From DATBIO01 sp036556965 (GTDB lineage: Bacteria; Acidobacteriota; Vicinamibacteria; Fen-336): a stretch of DNA of 27,878 nt. Where the stretch lies: positions 1 through 27,878 of the forward strand of contig DATBIO010000240.1 of assembly GCA_036556965.1 (NCBI GenBank), written 5' to 3'. Of this stretch, positions 1-7,886 are shown piece after piece (positions within the stretch are counted from its first letter, which is position 1; each line of letters starts with the position of its first letter). The notes under the pieces are model-generated. The model searched no databases and was not told the DNA's origin. It saw only the letters and a list, made by a program, of their open reading frames with translations. A program made the translations under genes and the position numbers.

Positions 1-302
1 CCGGAGACGAACGCCACCAGCATGCTCAGCACCCAGATCGCGAGGCTCAGCGCGAAGGCGGCCCCGTGCACGAGCAGGCTCTGGAAGGCGTGGAAGCGCA
101 GGAACCGGCTGCTCTTCTCCGCGATGGCGACGACGATGGAGAAGATGAGGCCGATGCAGCACGGCGCGTAGCACAGCAGCCCGCCCAGGTTGGGGGCGAT
201 GCCGAGGCTCGTGCTCCCTCCCGGCCCGGACGGCGGCGGCAGGTTGGGCGGCTCGCCGCCGTACATCGGTGGCGGCGGGGGCGGGGGCGGAATCGTGGCC
301 AT
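1..302 (-). CDS. DUF4870-like small membrane protein (3' end outside window)
   Basis: About 100 residues are visible; the C-terminus runs off the left edge. The N-terminus is a proline-rich cytoplasmic stretch (MATIPPPPPPPPMYGGEPP) followed by two hydrophobic segments, one around residues 40-60 (GLLCYAPCCIGLIFSIVVAI) and one near residues 78-100. The short linker between them, EKSSRFLRFHAFQSLL, is the hallmark of DUF4870/Tic20-like proteins, whose function is unknown. The ATG at 302 is preceded by a strong ribosome binding site (AAGGAGG). The gene follows the peptidase gene on the same strand after 63 bases and may be read with it. Family assignment is good; cellular role unknown. Confidence 0.75.
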   Translation of the reverse strand, partial: MATIPPPPPPPPMYGGEPPNLPPPSGPGGSTSLGIAPNLGGLLCYAPCCIGLIFSIVVAIAEKSSRFLRFHAFQSLLVHGAAFALSLAIWVLSMLVAFVS

Positions 303-365
303 CGTGCCTCCTTCGAGTGGTGCGGCGCCAGACGGAGCGGACGCGCGGGGCGCGCGGCGCGCGAA

Positions 366-1652
366 TTATCCGGGCCGCTTCCGCGCGTTGTCAAGGAACG
401 CGGCGAGGGCCTTCTCCAACAGGCCGGGCTCGTCCGCGGAGATCAGGATCACGCGCCCGTCGCTCTCGCCCCAGGCGAAGCGGCGCGCGCCGTAGGTGAA
501 GACGCTGAAGCCGCGGTCGTCGCGCCGCGGGTAGGGGGCGAAGCGCGCGCGCGCCCCGGCCAGGAACTCGGCGCGGTCGGAGGCGGTGTCCCAGGACGAC
601 GCCCACACCAGCAGGGTGCGGCCGTGCACGTCCCACACCGCGAAGCGGTCGCCACCCCAGCCCCGCGCCGCCTCCTCCGCGCCCGCCCCGAGGAGGCTGC
701 GCGTCATCAGCTCCCCCAGCACGCCCTCCTTGACCAGCGTCCCACCGTCCGGACGATAGCCGAGGACGACCTCCTCGGGAGCCTCCCCGGCGAAGAACTT
801 CTCCGGGTGCAGGACCTGCTCCGTCGAGCGCGGCGGCGCCGACCACGCCGCGCGCACGGCGTCCCAGCCCCCCCGCTTCCAGACGGCCATGGCGAAGTCG
901 CGCCCGGCCAGGTAGGGCATGACGAGCTGCGCCTGCAGCACGGTCGGCACTCCCTCGAAGCCGGCGCCGGGCAGCGCCATCTCGCTCAGGTCGAGGTCGC
1001 CGAGCCGGCGCTCGTTGTCGACTCCCCCGGGGAGCCGGCGCACGAGGTAGCGCTCCATGACCAGGGTGGCGTCGCCCTCCAGCAGGCTGATGAGGGCCAG
1101 GCGCCGGTCGTCGAAGTCCCCCACCTCGTCGGGGAGCGCGCGGTGGAGGTCCAGGTACTGGTCCTGGAGGGCGTGGCGCAGCTCGTGCGCCATCACCAGC
1201 TGGTTGGCGGGGGTCAGCCGGCGGTCGTCGCTGACCGCGTAGAGCTTCCGCCGGTCGGGCCGCTCGTCGTAGAACCCGACGATGTTGTCCTCGAGCAGGC
1301 GCGCCCGCATCCCGCGCAGGTCGGCGTCCGGGGCGATGAGGTCGAAGGCCACCAGCGTGCGCTGGTCCGCCCGCGCCTTCTCCTCGGGGTACTCGTCGCG
1401 CAGGACCTCCTCGAGGTACCGCGTGAGCTCGGCGCGCGTCATGAAGTGCAGGGGCACGGAAGCGCGGAAGGCGATGCCCCCGACCTCGGCCACGTCGCGC
1501 TCGAGTTCCTCGGGCTTGACCTCCGTGAACCCGAGCAGGCTCCCCAGCAGCGCCTCCAGGATGCCGGCCGGGTCGGGCTCCTCCTCCTGCGCGGCCAGGG
1601 GCCCCGCCAGGAGGGCGGCCGCCAGGCAGGCGGCGCCGAGGACGCGCCTCAT
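366..1652 (-). CDS. secreted zinc metallopeptidase-like protein (HExxH...EGDA)
   Basis: 428 residues. The start chosen is the ATG at 1652 because it gives a clean signal peptide (MRRVLGAACLAAALLAGPLAAQ), so the protein is predicted to be exported. The centre holds HELRH (His156, Glu157, His160) inside VMAHELRHALQDQ, and about 30 residues later an EGDAT motif that could supply the third zinc ligand, as in gluzincin-type putative metallopeptidases (DUF6782-like). No substrate can be named. The start overlaps the stop of the 64-residue membrane protein upstream (ATGA), so the two are probably translationally coupled. Peptidase activity is inferred from the motif only. Confidence 0.7.
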   Translation of the reverse strand: MRRVLGAACLAAALLAGPLAAQEEEPDPAGILEALLGSLLGFTEVKPEELERDVAEVGGIAFRASVPLHFMTRAELTRYLEEVLRDEYPEEKARADQRTLVAFDLIAPDADLRGMRARLLEDNIVGFYDERPDRRKLYAVSDDRRLTPANQLVMAHELRHALQDQYLDLHRALPDEVGDFDDRRLALISLLEGDATLVMERYLVRRLPGGVDNERRLGDLDLSEMALPGAGFEGVPTVLQAQLVMPYLAGRDFAMAVWKRGGWDAVRAAWSAPPRSTEQVLHPEKFFAGEAPEEVVLGYRPDGGTLVKEGVLGELMTRSLLGAGAEEAARGWGGDRFAVWDVHGRTLLVWASSWDTASDRAEFLAGARARFAPYPRRDDRGFSVFTYGARRFAWGESDGRVILISADEPGLLEKALAAFLDNARKRPG

Positions 1653-1843
1653 CGGGAGGCCGCTTCGAGCAGCCGCAGGGCCGGGGAGAGCCCCATCCGC
1701 TCCTGCAGCGGATCGCGCCAGAAGGCGGAGGGGACGAGCACCAGCACCAGCAGCAGGAGGACCCACATGGCCTCGTAGGCGCGCGAGCCGCGGGCGTAGT
1801 CCCAGAGCCAGAAGCGCGCGGCGGGCGAGAGGGGCGCGGCCAT
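1649..1843 (-). CDS. small single-pass membrane protein, coupled to the peptidase gene
   Basis: 64 residues, not recognised. One hydrophobic helix (AMWVLLLLVLVLVPSAFW, roughly residues 25-42) is flanked by an aromatic, basic N-terminal part (FWLWDYARGSRAYE) and an amphipathic C-terminal tail. The ATG at 1843 has a GGGAG element upstream. The TGA overlaps the ATG of the secreted peptidase, and rtcA ends only 16 bases upstream, so it lies inside an apparent operon. A role with the peptidase, such as anchoring, is guesswork. The coupled start and plausible membrane segment support it being a real gene. Confidence 0.6.
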   Translation of the reverse strand: MAAPLSPAARFWLWDYARGSRAYEAMWVLLLLVLVLVPSAFWRDPLQERMGLSPALRLLEAASR

Positions 1844-1859
1844 CGGCTCCCATCCTAGC

Positions 1860-2897
1860 CTAGGCGGGGGCCACTTCCAGGAGGCCGGGCCCCCCGCGCC
1901 GCCCAAGGGCACGGGCGGGGATGCCGAAGGCGGAGACGACTTCGGCCACCGTCTCGAGGTGCAGGCTCACCTCGCTCGTGCTGACGCGCCCCCCGCGGCC
2001 GCTGAGGGCCATGGGCAGGGCGAGCTGGTCGGCCAGGTGCGGGTCCACCGCGCCTTCCGCGTCGAGGAAGCGCAGCAGCGTGCGCGCGGCCCGCTCTCCC
2101 AGCACCTCCGCGCGGACGCCCCTCTGCCCGATGAAGCCGAAGGCGCAGCGGCCCTCCTCGAACACGCCCTCCACGAGCAGGAAGGAGCCCGGCGAGGCCG
2201 AGGGCGGCTCCACCACCTCCCACGTCGATTCCAGGCGCCGCGCCTCCCACAGCCGCTCCTGGACGGCGCGGGCCTGGCGCGCGCCCACCTCGCCCTTGAG
2301 ACGGCAGCTCCCGGACACGCCGCGCACCTCGAGCAGGGCGCCGCGCTTCTCCGCCACCAGGGGAGCCGGCTCCCCCCACGGCAGCGCGCGCGCCGCCGCT
2401 TCCCCTCCGCCCGGCGGGTAGAACCCGGCCCGCCGCAGCTCCAGCTCGGCGCGCAGCCCGCAGCGCGCGGCCATGGGCGCCCAGTGCCGGGCGAGGTAGT
2501 GGAAGGACGGGCTGGCGGACACGTGCGTGCCTCCCGTGACCTCGACGCGGCTGGGGCCGCCCGCGCGGCCCAGCGGGCCGAGCACCGTCTGCAGGACCAG
2601 CGTGAGCGCGCCCGCGGTGGCGATCTCGAACCGGAAGTCTCCGGGGGCCAGCGCCGCCGGCTCGAAGCGGAGGTCCGGCGAGCCGTCGAAGGCCCCGCCC
2701 ACGCGCGCCCCGCACACGAGGGCGACCGCGCGCACGGCGGCGAGGTGCTGCGGGCGCAGGCCCGGCTGCGGCCGGTGGGCGCGGATGCGGGCGATCTCGA
2801 AGCCCTGCCCGGTGGCCGCGGAGAGGGCCAGCGCCGTGCGCAGGACCTGTCCCCCGCCCTCGCCGCGGCCGCCGTCGATGGTGAGCAGGCGCGCCAT
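1860..2897 (-). CDS. rtcA: RNA 3'-terminal phosphate cyclase
   Basis: 345 residues, the normal length for RtcA, which converts RNA 3'-phosphate ends to 2',3'-cyclic phosphates through a covalent histidine-AMP intermediate. The N-terminus reads LTIDGGRGEGGGQVLRTALA, the family signature. Further conserved features are HRPQPGLRPQHLAAVRA, TGGTHVSASPS, FYPPGGGEA and near the C-terminus TSEVSLHLETVAEV, where the histidine corresponds to the adenylated residue of the family. The ATG is at 2897 with only a weak ribosome binding site. There is no rtcB ligase or rtcR activator in this window, unlike the classical rtcBA operon. Neighbours are an unknown protein upstream and the small membrane protein downstream. 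Confidence 0.93.
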   Translation of the reverse strand: MARLLTIDGGRGEGGGQVLRTALALSAATGQGFEIARIRAHRPQPGLRPQHLAAVRAVALVCGARVGGAFDGSPDLRFEPAALAPGDFRFEIATAGALTLVLQTVLGPLGRAGGPSRVEVTGGTHVSASPSFHYLARHWAPMAARCGLRAELELRRAGFYPPGGGEAAARALPWGEPAPLVAEKRGALLEVRGVSGSCRLKGEVGARQARAVQERLWEARRLESTWEVVEPPSASPGSFLLVEGVFEEGRCAFGFIGQRGVRAEVLGERAARTLLRFLDAEGAVDPHLADQLALPMALSGRGGRVSTSEVSLHLETVAEVVSAFGIPARALGRRGGPGLLEVAPA

Positions 2898-2943
2898 GCT
2901 CAGGCGCGCGCGCGGCGTTCCCGGCGGCGAGAAACGAGGCCGC

Positions 2944-3381
2944 CTAGGCCAGCTGGGTGACGGCCGCCGTCTCCGCGTCCCGCACGCGCTTGGGGACGAA
3001 GTAGCCGGGGATCGCGGTCAGCTCCCGGCAGGACCCGGCCGGGAAGTGGCTGAGGAGGGCCTCCTGCGCCTCGGGGTAGCTCTCGGCCGGGAAGTAGCGC
3101 TCGATGGTGACCATGGTGCCCTCCCGCGCCACGAGCTGCAGGCGGAAGTGCAGCACCGGCTCCAGGTCCTCCGGCTCGTAGCCGGAGTTCCAGCGCGCCG
3201 CGTCCTCCACCACCCAGACGGAGGTCTCCTCCACGGTCACCGTGCGGCCGTGCTTGGTCTCCATCAGGTGCTTCCAGAGCCCGAACTCCGCGTACGGGAT
3301 GTAACGGAGCGTCCGGGCCGGAACGTCGTCGACCCCGTCCAGGCGGCAGCGGACCATCGTGATCGGCTCGGACACACTCAT
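2944..3381 (-). CDS. conserved-looking protein of unknown function
   Basis: 145 residues, not recognised. It is soluble with no signal peptide or membrane segment. The composition is mixed alpha/beta with well-spaced charged residues (VTVEETSVWVVEDAARW, LHFRLQLVAREGTMVTIER), as in a folded domain of beta strands. I chose the ATG at 3381 (MSVSEPITMV); a TTG at 3396 is possible but has no better ribosome binding site. It precedes rtcA by 46 bases on the same strand and may share its transcript. Upstream, 122 bases separate it from tdk. Confidence 0.6.
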   Translation of the reverse strand: MSVSEPITMVRCRLDGVDDVPARTLRYIPYAEFGLWKHLMETKHGRTVTVEETSVWVVEDAARWNSGYEPEDLEPVLHFRLQLVAREGTMVTIERYFPAESYPEAQEALLSHFPAGSCRELTAIPGYFVPKRVRDAETAAVTQLA

Positions 3382-3503
3382 GCCTACCGCCAGCAAAGCA
3401 ACGCCCGTGCCCGGCCGCGGCCCGTCCCATCAATGTGTTGCTGCACAAGCGACTTCCTTCCCGTGCCTGCCGGCGTCTGCCGGCCGCACCCACAGCCCGA
3501 ATG

Positions 3504-4076
3504 TTACCCTTCGGAACGGCCGGGCTCGAAACAGCGGCGGCAGCGCGCCTCGTACTGCTGGGCCCCGCCCACCACCACCCGGTCCTGCGAGGTCACCAGC
3601 CGCTGGCTGCGGTTGGCGGGCGCCCCGCAGCGCATGCAGATGGCCAGCGTCTTGTCCACGTACTCGGCCACCGCCATGAGCTGCGGCATGGGGTCGAAGG
3701 GCCGGCCCAGGTAGTCCTGGTCCAGGCCGGCCACGATGACGCGCACCCCGCGGGCGGCCAGCTGCTCCGCCACCGCCACCAGGCCGGGGTCGAAGAACTG
3801 GCCCTCGTCGATCCCCACCACCTCGGTCTCGGACTTGACCCGGGCCAGGATGTCGCTGGAGGCCGCCACCACCTCCGAGGGCATCTTCATGTCGGAGTGG
3901 CTGACCACGTGGTCGCTCGCGTAGCGCTCGTCCACGCCGGGCTTGAAGAGCTGCACCTTCTGGCGCGCGATCTGCGCCCGGCGCACGCGGCGGATCAGCT
4001 CCTCGCTCTTGCCGCTGAACATGGACCCGGTGATCACCTCGATCCAGCCGGCGTCCGGGGCGAGCCTGGGATTCAA
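3504..4076 (-). CDS. tdk: thymidine kinase (type II)
   Basis: 190 residues. It phosphorylates thymidine to dTMP in the salvage pathway. The P-loop is GSMFSGKS (residues 17-24). IDEGQFF (Asp90, Glu91) holds the Walker B residue and the catalytic glutamate. Four zinc-binding cysteines sit at 147, 150, 179 and 182 (CMRC and CRRC), and the lasso-region substrate contacts fit the family. The start is a TTG at 4076 with GGAGG seven bases upstream. It overlaps the TGA of the NTPase gene before it (TTGA), which supports this unusual start and suggests translational coupling. Confidence 0.95.
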   Translation of the reverse strand: MNPRLAPDAGWIEVITGSMFSGKSEELIRRVRRAQIARQKVQLFKPGVDERYASDHVVSHSDMKMPSEVVAASSDILARVKSETEVVGIDEGQFFDPGLVAVAEQLAARGVRVIVAGLDQDYLGRPFDPMPQLMAVAEYVDKTLAICMRCGAPANRSQRLVTSQDRVVVGGAQQYEARCRRCFEPGRSEG

Positions 4077-4630
4077 CGGTACGCCTCCGGGTTGAAGAAG
4101 GGGGCCAGCGCGTTGAGGAGGGCCAGCTCGAAGGAACGGGCGCGGTCCAGCAGGCCGCGGGTGAGCACGCCCCAGGTGCCCTGGCGGCTGCGCACGTCCA
4201 CCTCGCCGGCCAGGGCGTCCGCAGCCTGGCCCAGCTCCATGCCGTCGTCCACCACGGCGCGGGCGAGCCGGGCGGGCACCTCGATGGCGCCGCCGCAGCC
4301 CCAGGCGCCGCGGCGTCCGTCGGTGACGTAGGCCCAGGACATCAGGAAGGCCCGCCCGTCGCCCTGCACGCTCAGGCCGCCCTCCAGGCCGACGCCCAGG
4401 CCCGCTTCCCGGCCCTCGGCGCGGGCCAGCTCCAGCGCCCGCGCGGCCCGGCGGCGCGCCCCCTCCTGCAGCGCGTCGAGGCTCAGCGGCATGGCGGGGG
4501 CAGCCTCGCCGACGTCACGGGCCACCACCTCCGCCCGCGACAGCTCCGGGGCCAGCGCGGAGAGGGCGGAGAGGGCGCGGGCCACGGCCTCCAGCTTGGG
4601 CGGGCGCGTGCTGCCGAGGACGACGAGCAC
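4073..4630 (-). CDS. yjjX: non-canonical purine NTP phosphatase, YjjX/DUF84 family
   Basis: 185 residues. Family members hydrolyse inosine and xanthosine triphosphates and so clean the nucleotide pool. Visible hallmarks are the N-terminal GSTRPPKLEAV, corresponding to the GSxNPxK substrate loop; the mid-region MPLSLDALQEGARRRAARA; GLGVGLEGGL; and a C-terminal QGTWGVLTRGLLDR. The start is a GTG at 4630 with no clear ribosome binding site. EF-P ends 18 bases upstream and tdk overlaps its stop. Grouping with tdk makes nucleotide metabolism a reasonable role. An alternative is another ITPase-like house-cleaning enzyme. Confidence 0.82.
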   Translation of the reverse strand: MLVVLGSTRPPKLEAVARALSALSALAPELSRAEVVARDVGEAAPAMPLSLDALQEGARRRAARALELARAEGREAGLGVGLEGGLSVQGDGRAFLMSWAYVTDGRRGAWGCGGAIEVPARLARAVVDDGMELGQAADALAGEVDVRSRQGTWGVLTRGLLDRARSFELALLNALAPFFNPEAYR

Positions 4631-4648
4631 CTGAGGGGCGGCGCCCCG

Positions 4649-5209
4649 CTACCGCGCGCGCTCGATGTAGGCGCCGGTGGCCGTGTCGATGCGGATCCGG
4701 TCGCCCTCGTTGATGAAGGGCGGGACCTGCACCACCAGCCCCGTCTCCATCGTGGCGGGCTTGCCCACGTTCGAGACCGACGCCCCCTTGATGCCCGGCT
4801 CCGTCTCCGTGACCGTCATCTCCACCGTGAGCGGCAGCTCGATGCCCACGGGCCGGCCCTCGTAGAGCTCGATCTTCAGCCGGATGTTGGGGGTCAGGTA
4901 GGACACCGCGTCCCCCAGCACCTCGTCGGAGAGGCCGATCTGCTCGTAGGTCTCCGCGTTCATGAAGTGGTACATGTCGCCGTCCTGGTACAGGTACTCC
5001 ATCTCCGCCTCGTCCAGGATGGCCCGCTCGACCATGTCCACGGAGCGGAACCGGTGCTCGATGATGGAGCCGCTCTTCAGGTGGCGGATCTTGGCCTGCA
5101 CGAGGCCGCGGAGGTTGCCCGGCGTCTTGTGCTGTGTCTCGACCACGCGGTACAGGTCGTTGTCGTGCTTGATGCACATGCCACGCCGCAGCTGGGTGGC
5201 CTGGATCAT
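4649..5209 (-). CDS. efp: translation elongation factor P
   Basis: 186 residues, normal EF-P length, with the KOW-like N-terminal domain and two OB domains ending in GDRIRIDTATGAYIER. EF-P enters the ribosomal E site and relieves stalling at polyproline. The ATG at 5209 follows a purine-rich GGGGGGAAGAG. The domain I loop reads KTPGNLRG: the tip residue, which is Lys34 in E. coli (PGKG), is Asn32 here, so neither lysine- nor arginine-type modification at this residue is possible. The large number of proline-rich stretches encoded nearby fits a need for EF-P. It sits between the GHMP kinase and the NTPase gene on the same strand. Confidence 0.95.
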   Translation of the reverse strand: MIQATQLRRGMCIKHDNDLYRVVETQHKTPGNLRGLVQAKIRHLKSGSIIEHRFRSVDMVERAILDEAEMEYLYQDGDMYHFMNAETYEQIGLSDEVLGDAVSYLTPNIRLKIELYEGRPVGIELPLTVEMTVTETEPGIKGASVSNVGKPATMETGLVVQVPPFINEGDRIRIDTATGAYIERAR

Positions 5210-5281
5210 GTCGCTCTTCCCCCCGGATGGGTGTGGAGCCGGCGCCACGGACGGCCCTCGGCGCCTCCCCGAAAACGGGGA

Positions 5282-6286
5282 TTATAGCTCGCGGACGCGC
5301 ACGCCCTCGAAATCCAGGGCGAAGGACACGGGAGGGAACCCGGCCGCGCGCAGGGCGGCCTCCGCCTCCGCCCGCCGGCCGGGGGCGCACCAGACGGCCA
5401 CCATCCCCCCTCCCCCGGCGCCGCACACCTTGGCCGCGCCCCCCGCCGCCCGCGCCACCTCCACGATGCGGTCGATCTCGGGGGAGGTGACGCCGGGGGC
5501 GAGCTGCTTGCGCGCCTCCCACTCCGCGTCCATGAACTCCGCCGCGAACTCGTAGCGCCCGGAGACCAGGGCCTCGCGCAGGCGGCCCGCGGCCTCCACG
5601 ATGCGGGCGAGGCACCCGCGCACTCCCGGGTCGCCTTCGATCTGGGCCTTGAAGACCTCCCAATTGTTGATCCCGGAGAAGCGGGTGACGCCGGCGTCCA
5701 CCAGCAGGAGCGCGTCCTGCACGAGGGCCGCGTCCACGGGCAGGCGCTCCGTGCGCAGGGCGCCCGGCTCCAGGTGGATGGCCAGCACGCCCCCGTGGAT
5801 GGCGGCCAGGTAGTCCTGCACCCCGGTGGGCACGGCGATCGTCTGCGCCTCCGCGTCCCGTACGATGGGCCAGAGGGCGTCCGCGTCCAGCGGCCGGCCC
5901 ACGGCCGCGGAGGCGGCGGCGGCGATGGTCACGGCCAGGGCGGACGAGCCGCCCAGGCCGGAGCCGGCGGGCACCCGCGAGTGCGTGACCACGCGCAGGC
6001 CCGCCTCCACTCCCAGCGCGCGCAGCACGTGGGCCACCAGGGAGAGCGCTCCTCCTTCCAGGACCTCGGCCACCCCCGCGGCCTCCACCGCCGCCCCCGT
6101 GTCCTCGGACTCGATGCTCAGGCCGGTCACTCCCGTGACCACGCGGCAGGAGGCGCGGCGGTCGATGGCGGCGTTCACCGTCACCGCGCCCGGGTGGAAC
6201 AGGTACAGCGGCCAGATGTCCAGCGTGCCGCCGGCCAGGTCGATGCGCGTGGGGGCCATGGCCTCGAAGGTGCGGAAGGCGGGCAT
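5282..6286 (-). CDS. GHMP-family sugar/small-molecule kinase
   Basis: 334 residues. The three GHMP motifs are visible: APTRIDLAGGTLDIWPLY near the N-terminus, VPAGSGLGGSSALAV (ATP-binding glycine loop) near residues 105-120, and KVCGAGGGGMVAVW near residue 295. PTGVQDYLAAIHGG corresponds to the segment carrying the catalytic aspartate in heptose-7-phosphate kinase and galactokinase relatives. The substrate cannot be read from sequence; a heptose or hexose derivative is most likely by family resemblance. The ATG is at 6286. The gene diverges from the zinc-ribbon/TPR protein with only about 43 bases between the starts and leads the run into efp, the NTPase gene and tdk. Confidence 0.85.
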   Translation of the reverse strand: MPAFRTFEAMAPTRIDLAGGTLDIWPLYLFHPGAVTVNAAIDRRASCRVVTGVTGLSIESEDTGAAVEAAGVAEVLEGGALSLVAHVLRALGVEAGLRVVTHSRVPAGSGLGGSSALAVTIAAAASAAVGRPLDADALWPIVRDAEAQTIAVPTGVQDYLAAIHGGVLAIHLEPGALRTERLPVDAALVQDALLLVDAGVTRFSGINNWEVFKAQIEGDPGVRGCLARIVEAAGRLREALVSGRYEFAAEFMDAEWEARKQLAPGVTSPEIDRIVEVARAAGGAAKVCGAGGGGMVAVWCAPGRRAEAEAALRAAGFPPVSFALDFEGVRVREL

Positions 6287-6329
6287 CCGGCCATTCTAGC
6301 GGCGGACCGCGCTCCTGGTACCATGCCGC

Positions 6330-7856
6330 GTGGCTCCCGAGAGCTGCCCCCGCTGCGGCCAGACCGACCCGGGCCCGGTGGCCTGCCCGCGCTGCGGCGT
6401 CGTGTTCGCCAAGCTGCGGGAGCGCATGCCCGGGCCCCCGCCTCCGCCGATCATCGTGCCCCGGGCGCGCGAAGGCCTGCCCTGGAACGGCATCCTGGGC
6501 GTGGCCGCGGCCCTGGCCCTCCTCCTGTTCGGCATGAGCCGGCTGCGCCCGCGCACCGGGCCGGCGCCGGCGGCGGAAGCGACGCCCGCGTCCGCGCCGG
6601 CGGAAACGCCCGCCGCGGTGGCCGAGGCCCCGCCCCCCGACCTGCCCGATGCGGCCCCCCTCCTCCCGCCCTTGTCCAGCGAGCTCGCCTCGGCGCAGGG
6701 GGTCACCGACGCGGAACGGACACGGGTCGAGGACCTCCACCGGCGCCTGTCCGGCGGGAGCGGGATGAGCCCCGAGGACGCGGCCGCCGCGGAGTCCCTG
6801 CTCGCGGCCCATCCCGACGAGCCGGCGCTCAAGCAGCTCGCGGCGGCGGTCCTCAACGGCGCCGCCTTCCGGGAGAGGGAAAAGCGGCGCTTCGCGGAGG
6901 CGGCGGGGCTGCTCCAACGCGCCACGGCCCTCCTGCCCGGCAACGCCCAGCTCTGGCTCAACCTCATGCAGGTGCACATCGAGGCCGGCGACTGGGCGGG
7001 GGCGGAGGCGGCCGCCCGCGCGGCCCTGGCCGTCGAGCCGCGCCACGCCGACGCCCTCAAGGGGCTGGGCTACGCGCTCTTCCGCCAGGACCGCAGCCGC
7101 GAGGCCGGCGAGACCCTGGCCACGGCCCAGGAAGTCGCGCCCGACGCCCGCACCCAGGCCATGCTCGACCGCATCCGCAGGGGCATGCTCACCGAGCGGG
7201 GCATGGCCCAGCAGTCCCTCTCCCACTTCAACGTCCGCTACGACGGCGGGGAGCACGCCGACGTCGGGCGCGAGATCCTGCGCGCCCTCGAGCGCCACTA
7301 CGCCACGCTGACGTCGTCCCTGGACCACCAGCCTTCCACCGCCATCCCCGTCATCCTCTTCACGAGCCAGGGCTACTACGACGCCAGCGGGGCGCCCGCG
7401 TGGTCCGGCGGCAGCTACGACAACATCGACGGCCGCATCCGGCTGCCCATCGGCGGCCTGACCGCCAGCCTCACCCCGGACCTCGACGAGACCCTCATCC
7501 ACGAGCTCACGCACGCCTTCGTCGCCGACGCCACCCGCGGCACGGCGCCGCGCGAGGTCCACGAGGGCCTGGCCCAGTACATGGAGGGCAAGCGCTCGGC
7601 CAACCTCCTCAACGCCGAGCAGATGCGCGCCTTGGCCGACGGCCGGATCGTCGGGGTGAGCGGCTTCTACCTCGGCGCGCTGTCCTTCGTCGAGCACCTC
7701 ATCGCCACGCGGGGCATGGGCGGGGTGAACGACCTCCTCGACGCGATGGGGGCCACGGGCAACGTGGACGAGGCCTTCCGGCAGGTCCACGGCCAGCCGT
7801 ATTCCGCCGTGCAGCAGGCCTGGCGGGCGCGCCTGGCCCAGCAGCACGGGAGCTGA
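6330..7856 (+). CDS. membrane-anchored zinc-ribbon/TPR protein with gluzincin-type peptidase domain
   Basis: 508 residues starting at GTG. An N-terminal double zinc ribbon (CPRCGQTDPGPVACPRCG, residues 6-23) is followed by a single membrane helix (GILGVAAALALLLFGM, about residues 54-70), a long Ala/Pro-rich linker, TPR-like helical repeats (about residues 170-290) and a C-terminal peptidase MA-like domain. That domain carries HELTH (His391, Glu392, His395) and then VHEGLAQYMEGK, which may give the third ligand. The predicted topology puts the zinc ribbon in the cytoplasm and the TPR and peptidase domains outside. Substrate unknown; activity is inferred from the HExxH motif. Confidence 0.75.
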   Translation: MAPESCPRCGQTDPGPVACPRCGVVFAKLRERMPGPPPPPIIVPRAREGLPWNGILGVAAALALLLFGMSRLRPRTGPAPAAEATPASAPAETPAAVAEAPPPDLPDAAPLLPPLSSELASAQGVTDAERTRVEDLHRRLSGGSGMSPEDAAAAESLLAAHPDEPALKQLAAAVLNGAAFREREKRRFAEAAGLLQRATALLPGNAQLWLNLMQVHIEAGDWAGAEAAARAALAVEPRHADALKGLGYALFRQDRSREAGETLATAQEVAPDARTQAMLDRIRRGMLTERGMAQQSLSHFNVRYDGGEHADVGREILRALERHYATLTSSLDHQPSTAIPVILFTSQGYYDASGAPAWSGGSYDNIDGRIRLPIGGLTASLTPDLDETLIHELTHAFVADATRGTAPREVHEGLAQYMEGKRSANLLNAEQMRALADGRIVGVSGFYLGALSFVEHLIATRGMGGVNDLLDAMGATGNVDEAFRQVHGQPYSAVQQAWRARLAQQHGS

Positions 7857-7886
7857 GCGCGCCAGGAGCGGCGCGCCGAGGGAGCC

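Noticed and set aside
66..1778. A 570-codon plus-strand open frame at the left end
   Set aside because: It has GC-driven composition and is antisense to the DUF4870-like and peptidase genes, which have signal peptide, motifs and ribosome binding sites.
3382..3503. Possible small gene or regulatory RNA between tdk and the unknown protein
   Set aside because: Only short repeats of CTGCCGGC and GCAAC/GTTGC are visible; no convincing frame, promoter or stable fold.
5267..5280. CCCCG/CGGGG hairpin between the GHMP kinase and efp
   Set aside because: Only five pairs and no U tract after it; too weak to call a terminator inside an apparent operon.
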